DNA from: Fundicoccus sp052116145
GTDB taxonomy: Bacteria > Bacillota > Bacilli > Lactobacillales > Aerococcaceae
DNA length: 62,891 bases
Assembly (NCBI RefSeq): GCF_052116145.1
Contig: NZ_JBQKLQ010000010.1
Span: 1-62,891, forward strand
Reading direction: 5' to 3'
A model generated the notes under the pieces. That model made no database searches, was not told the origin of the DNA, and saw only the letters and a program-made list of their open reading frames with translations. Made by a program: the position numbers and the translations under genes. Of this stretch, positions 60,640 through 62,891 are shown in pieces (position 1 is the first letter of the stretch; each line of letters starts with the position of its first letter).

Positions 60640-62271
60640 TTATTGTTTAACAGCGTATTTGAAAATACGTGGTGTACCAGTAGTGTAGAAACCAATTTGA
60701 TCAGCATTTGCCTTAACCAATACAGCAGATGCCGCTTGGTAAACTGGTAAAACAGCACCTTCAGACAATGCTAATTTTTCCATTTCAATCATTTTAGCAA
60801 AACGTGCTTCTGGATCTAACACCAAATCACCTGTTTGAATAGCTGCATAATCAGCATCGAACTGTTCATTAGAGTAACGAGCATCGTTATAACTACTATC
60901 AGTAATCAACAATTGTAAATAAGTCGTTGGATCTGCATAATCTGGTCCCCAACGTGTTAAGCCTAAATCAAAGTCTCCTTCACGCATACGATCTAAACGG
61001 TTTTTCTTAGGCGTTTGTTCGATTTGAATATCCACACCAGGTAATGTTGCTTCAATCTGCGCTTCTAATGATTGAGCAACGTTAATTGATGCTTCTGTAT
61101 CTTCAATCAATAAGCTTAGCGTAAAGCTATCTGTTCCTAACGCTTCTTTCGCAGCTTCTAAGTGAGCTTGTGCTTCTTCAGCATTTGAAGACATTAAGTC
61201 ACGACCAGCAACATCACGATAGTCCGTACCATCTGGACCATCCGCTAATAATTGTGGAATAAAGTAAGCAGCTGGTAATGAACCATCTTTCAAGACATTA
61301 TTCGAAATTACCTCACGGTCATATGCTTTACCAATTGCTAAACGTAAATCAGTATTCGCAATGTTTTCGTTTAATTGATTAGGTGAAATAAACCACATAT
61401 ACCCTTGTTCCACTGAACGAAACTCTGGATCAGCAGAGAATAACGTTACTTGCTCACCTGATATATTCGTTACATCTAATTGATCCGTTTGATAAGCTAA
61501 TACAGCTTGTTGAGAATCTTTAATTACTTGGAAACGTAAGCCATCTAATGACACACTGTCTACATCATAGTAATCAGGATTCTTTGTTAAGTCAGTCGTT
61601 GCACCAGCAGGTGTGTAACCTGTTAATACAAAGGCACCGTTTGAAATAATTGTTTCCGGAGAAGTCGCAAATTGACCATCCGTTGATTCATAAAACGCTT
61701 CGTTGATTGGGAATAGTGGAGAGAAAGCCATTAAGCTGAGAAAATAGGGCGTCGCAATCTCTAAAGTCACTTCTAATGTGTAATCATCAACCGCTACCAC
61801 ACCTAATTCTGACTTATCAACCTCACCAGCAGTAACCTTCGCAGCATTTTTAACACCAGCCGTATCTAAAATAAATGAATACTCCGCAGCAGTCGCAGGA
61901 TCTGCTAAACGTTGCCAACCAAAGACAAAGTCATGCGCAGTAACCGCCGTACCATTTGACCAAACAGCGTCTTCACGAAGTTTAAAGGTATAAACTGTTC
62001 CATCTTCACTTACTTCATAACTTTCAGCTGCAGCTTCTACAAACTCACCCTCTTGATTACGAGTCATCAAACCTTCTTGTAATGCGGCAATTGCTTCCAT
62101 TGACGTACCATCAGTCGCAATATTTGGATCAAGTGTCGCAATTTCTACTTCCGTTTGAACACGCAGTACATTTTCATCTTGTGCACTAACATTTGTTGCT
62201 GATGCTAGAATCGAAAGAAAAAGAGCTAACGCCACAAACATTTGTACAACTTTTTTACCATTAGATACCAT
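60640..62271 (-). CDS. oppA: oligopeptide-binding protein OppA
   Basis: A 543-residue family-5 binding protein: LRVQTEVEIATLDPNIATDG, YTFKLREDAVWSNGTAVTAHDFVFGWQRL and a late FDLGLTRWGPDYADPTTYLQ are typical. The signal peptide ends near NVSAQDE, with no lipobox Cys, unusual for a Gram-positive OppA. GAGGAGG precedes the ATG. First gene of oppABCDF; sequence gives no direct clue to peptide preference. Confidence 0.93.
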   Translation of the reverse strand: MVSNGKKVVQMFVALALFLSILASATNVSAQDENVLRVQTEVEIATLDPNIATDGTSMEAIAALQEGLMTRNQEGEFVEAAAESYEVSEDGTVYTFKLREDAVWSNGTAVTAHDFVFGWQRLADPATAAEYSFILDTAGVKNAAKVTAGEVDKSELGVVAVDDYTLEVTLEIATPYFLSLMAFSPLFPINEAFYESTDGQFATSPETIISNGAFVLTGYTPAGATTDLTKNPDYYDVDSVSLDGLRFQVIKDSQQAVLAYQTDQLDVTNISGEQVTLFSADPEFRSVEQGYMWFISPNQLNENIANTDLRLAIGKAYDREVISNNVLKDGSLPAAYFIPQLLADGPDGTDYRDVAGRDLMSSNAEEAQAHLEAAKEALGTDSFTLSLLIEDTEASINVAQSLEAQIEATLPGVDIQIEQTPKKNRLDRMREGDFDLGLTRWGPDYADPTTYLQLLITDSSYNDARYSNEQFDADYAAIQTGDLVLDPEARFAKMIEMEKLALSEGAVLPVYQAASAVLVKANADQIGFYTTGTPRIFKYAVKQ

Positions 62272-62323
62272 TCGTTTTCCTCCTCAGGAATGCCTTTAAT
62301 ATTTTACAGGCAGAATAATACTA

Positions 62324-62352
62324 ATTATAGATAAGCCAACTCCTAGAGTCAA
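62324..62352 (-). promoter_or_regulatory. promoter of opp operon
   Basis: On the minus strand: TTGACT (62347-62352), 17 bases, TATAAT (62324-62329), about 50 bases before the oppA ATG. Confidence 0.88.
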
Positions 62353-62373
62353 TAGTTTTATTAGAATTAAATT

Positions 62374-62397
62374 AAAAAAACCCGATATAGTTAGGGT
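62374..62397 (-). terminator. weak terminator upstream of opp promoter
   Basis: A 4-bp ACCC/GGGT stem (62380-62383 with 62394-62397), then TTTTTTT on the minus strand. It would insulate opp from the tRNA transcript. The region 62398-62578 holds nothing else I recognise. Confidence 0.45.
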
Positions 62398-62578
62398 AAA
62401 ATGAGTACCTAATACATTTAACCCTGTGATTCTTAGATATATCTGCTGGAAAGATAGATATTACAAGGACATACAATCATAATTTGATTATTAAAAACAC
62501 ATAAGTAAATTTATTGAATGCACACTGTTACATACATTGAGAAAATTATGACTTATACACAACAACTGTGCATAACAA

Positions 62579-62612
62579 AAGAGGGTAAACAACTTTGTGC
62601 TGTTTACCCTCT
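62579..62612 (-). terminator. second terminator after tRNA genes
   Basis: GAGGGTAAACA (62581-62591) with TGTTTACCCTC (62601-62611), then CTTTTGTT on the minus strand. Confidence 0.75.
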
Positions 62613-62661
62613 TAGGAAATTTTTATCAAGTTTATCTGACAAAAAAGTTATAAAATAGCAT

Positions 62662-62686
62662 AAAAAAAGACCCACCGATGTGAGTC
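62662..62686 (-). terminator. terminator of tRNA operon
   Basis: GACTCAC and GTGGGTC arms (62680-62686 with 62669-62675) pair with one wobble, then TTTTTTT on the minus strand, 6 bases after tRNA-Gly. Confidence 0.82.
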
Positions 62687-62691
62687 CATTA

Positions 62692-62762
62692 AGCGGGTGA
62701 TGAGAATCGAACTCACGACAACAGCTTGGAAGGCTGTAGTTTTACCACTAAACTACACCCGC
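62692..62762 (-). tRNA. tRNA-Gly (anticodon TCC)
   Basis: A full cloverleaf: acceptor GCGGGTG with CACCCGC, D arm GTTTAGTGGTAAAAC, anticodon loop CTTCCAA, T arm with GTTCGATTC. CCA is not encoded. Last of the tRNA genes before the terminator. Confidence 0.96.
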
Positions 62763-62785
62763 ATGATGTCTAGCTTAGTAAAAAA

Positions 62786-62858
62786 CGGTCCGGACGGGAT
62801 TTGAACCCGCGATCTCCTGCGTGACAGGCAAGCATGTTAACCCCTACACCACCGGACC
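62786..62858 (-). tRNA. tRNA-Asp (anticodon GTC)
   Basis: A full cloverleaf: acceptor GGTCCGG with CCGGACC, D arm GTGTAGGGGTTAACAT, anticodon loop CTGTCAC, T arm with GTTCAAATC. CCA is not encoded. 23 bases before tRNA-Gly. Confidence 0.96.
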
Positions 62859-62860
62859 AA

Positions 62861-62891
62861 TTGCGGAGGTAGGACTCGAACCTACGACCTT
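62861..62891 (-). tRNA. partial tRNA, probably initiator tRNA-Met
   Basis: Only the 3' part lies in the window: AAGGTCG variable region, T arm GTAGGTTCGAGTCCTAC and acceptor CTCCGCA with A as discriminator. The AAGGTCG and CCGCA ending, and the order fMet-Asp as in other Firmicutes tRNA clusters, suggest tRNA-fMet. The anticodon is outside the window, so this is not certain. Confidence 0.6.

Overview
The window reads as a chromosomal segment from a low-GC, Gram-positive (monoderm) bacterium of the order Lactobacillales. A family such as Aerococcaceae or Carnobacteriaceae is my inference. The support is: strong GGAGG-type ribosome binding sites throughout, a zinc-type S14 (rpsZ), an LPXTG wall-anchored protein, CopY-type copper control with TACAnnTGTA operators, an ECF transporter module directly after rplQ, and Firmicutes-style attenuators. 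No plasmid or phage functions are present. The only mobile DNA is a 5'-truncated IS3-family transposase (about 4090-4810).

Layout. 1-609: a 175-bp direct repeat in 3.5 copies. 789-4052 (+): copper operon copY-copZ-copA. 4090-5320: insertion-sequence remnant and degraded sequence. 5320-8368 (-): glutathione-dependent formaldehyde detoxification pair (class III alcohol dehydrogenase, S-formylglutathione hydrolase) and a DegV protein. 8817-13339 (+): nucleoside deoxyribosyltransferase, ppx and ppk. 13561-17158: a crotonase-like protein, a VOC protein and a 721-residue LPXTG surface protein. 17467-21597 (+): an ABC-F ATPase, GMP reductase, YebC-family regulator and glutathione peroxidase. 22102-29300 (-): branched-chain amino acid (BCAA) transporter livHMGF with a CBS-ACT protein and two binding proteins. 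29488-32101 (-): two-domain PPK2, a DUF3224-like protein and an acetyltransferase. 32222-35514 (-): ecfA1-ecfA2-ecfT-truA. 35838-49664 (-): the complete S10-spc-alpha ribosomal protein cluster. 50332-54566 (-): a family-3 amino acid ABC transporter plus a UroD/MetE-like gene broken by an in-frame TAA. 54775-56172 (-): a third BCAA-binding protein. 56421-62271 (-): oligopeptide transporter oppABCDF. 62692-62891 (-): tRNA genes for Gly, Asp and a partial, probably initiator, Met.

The most interesting system is regulatory. Two of the three paralogous BCAA-binding protein genes are preceded by their own promoter, a 21-codon leader peptide and a rho-independent terminator just before the gene. One leader carries six consecutive Val codons then Leu. 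The other carries five consecutive Ile codons. The third paralogue has a plain strong promoter and no leader. A single set of permeases and ATPases therefore appears to be served by three binding proteins, two of which should respond separately to Val/Leu and to Ile supply.

Two genes look damaged: rpmD (L30) has one extra A in an A-run, shifting the frame, and the UroD/MetE-like gene has a nonsense codon. Other oddities are four solute-binding proteins that lack a lipobox cysteine, an ABC-F protein in which all parts of one composite ATP site are degenerate, a three-way-junction RNA fold after rplQ, and strongly folded intergenic DNA near 21.85-21.99 kb.
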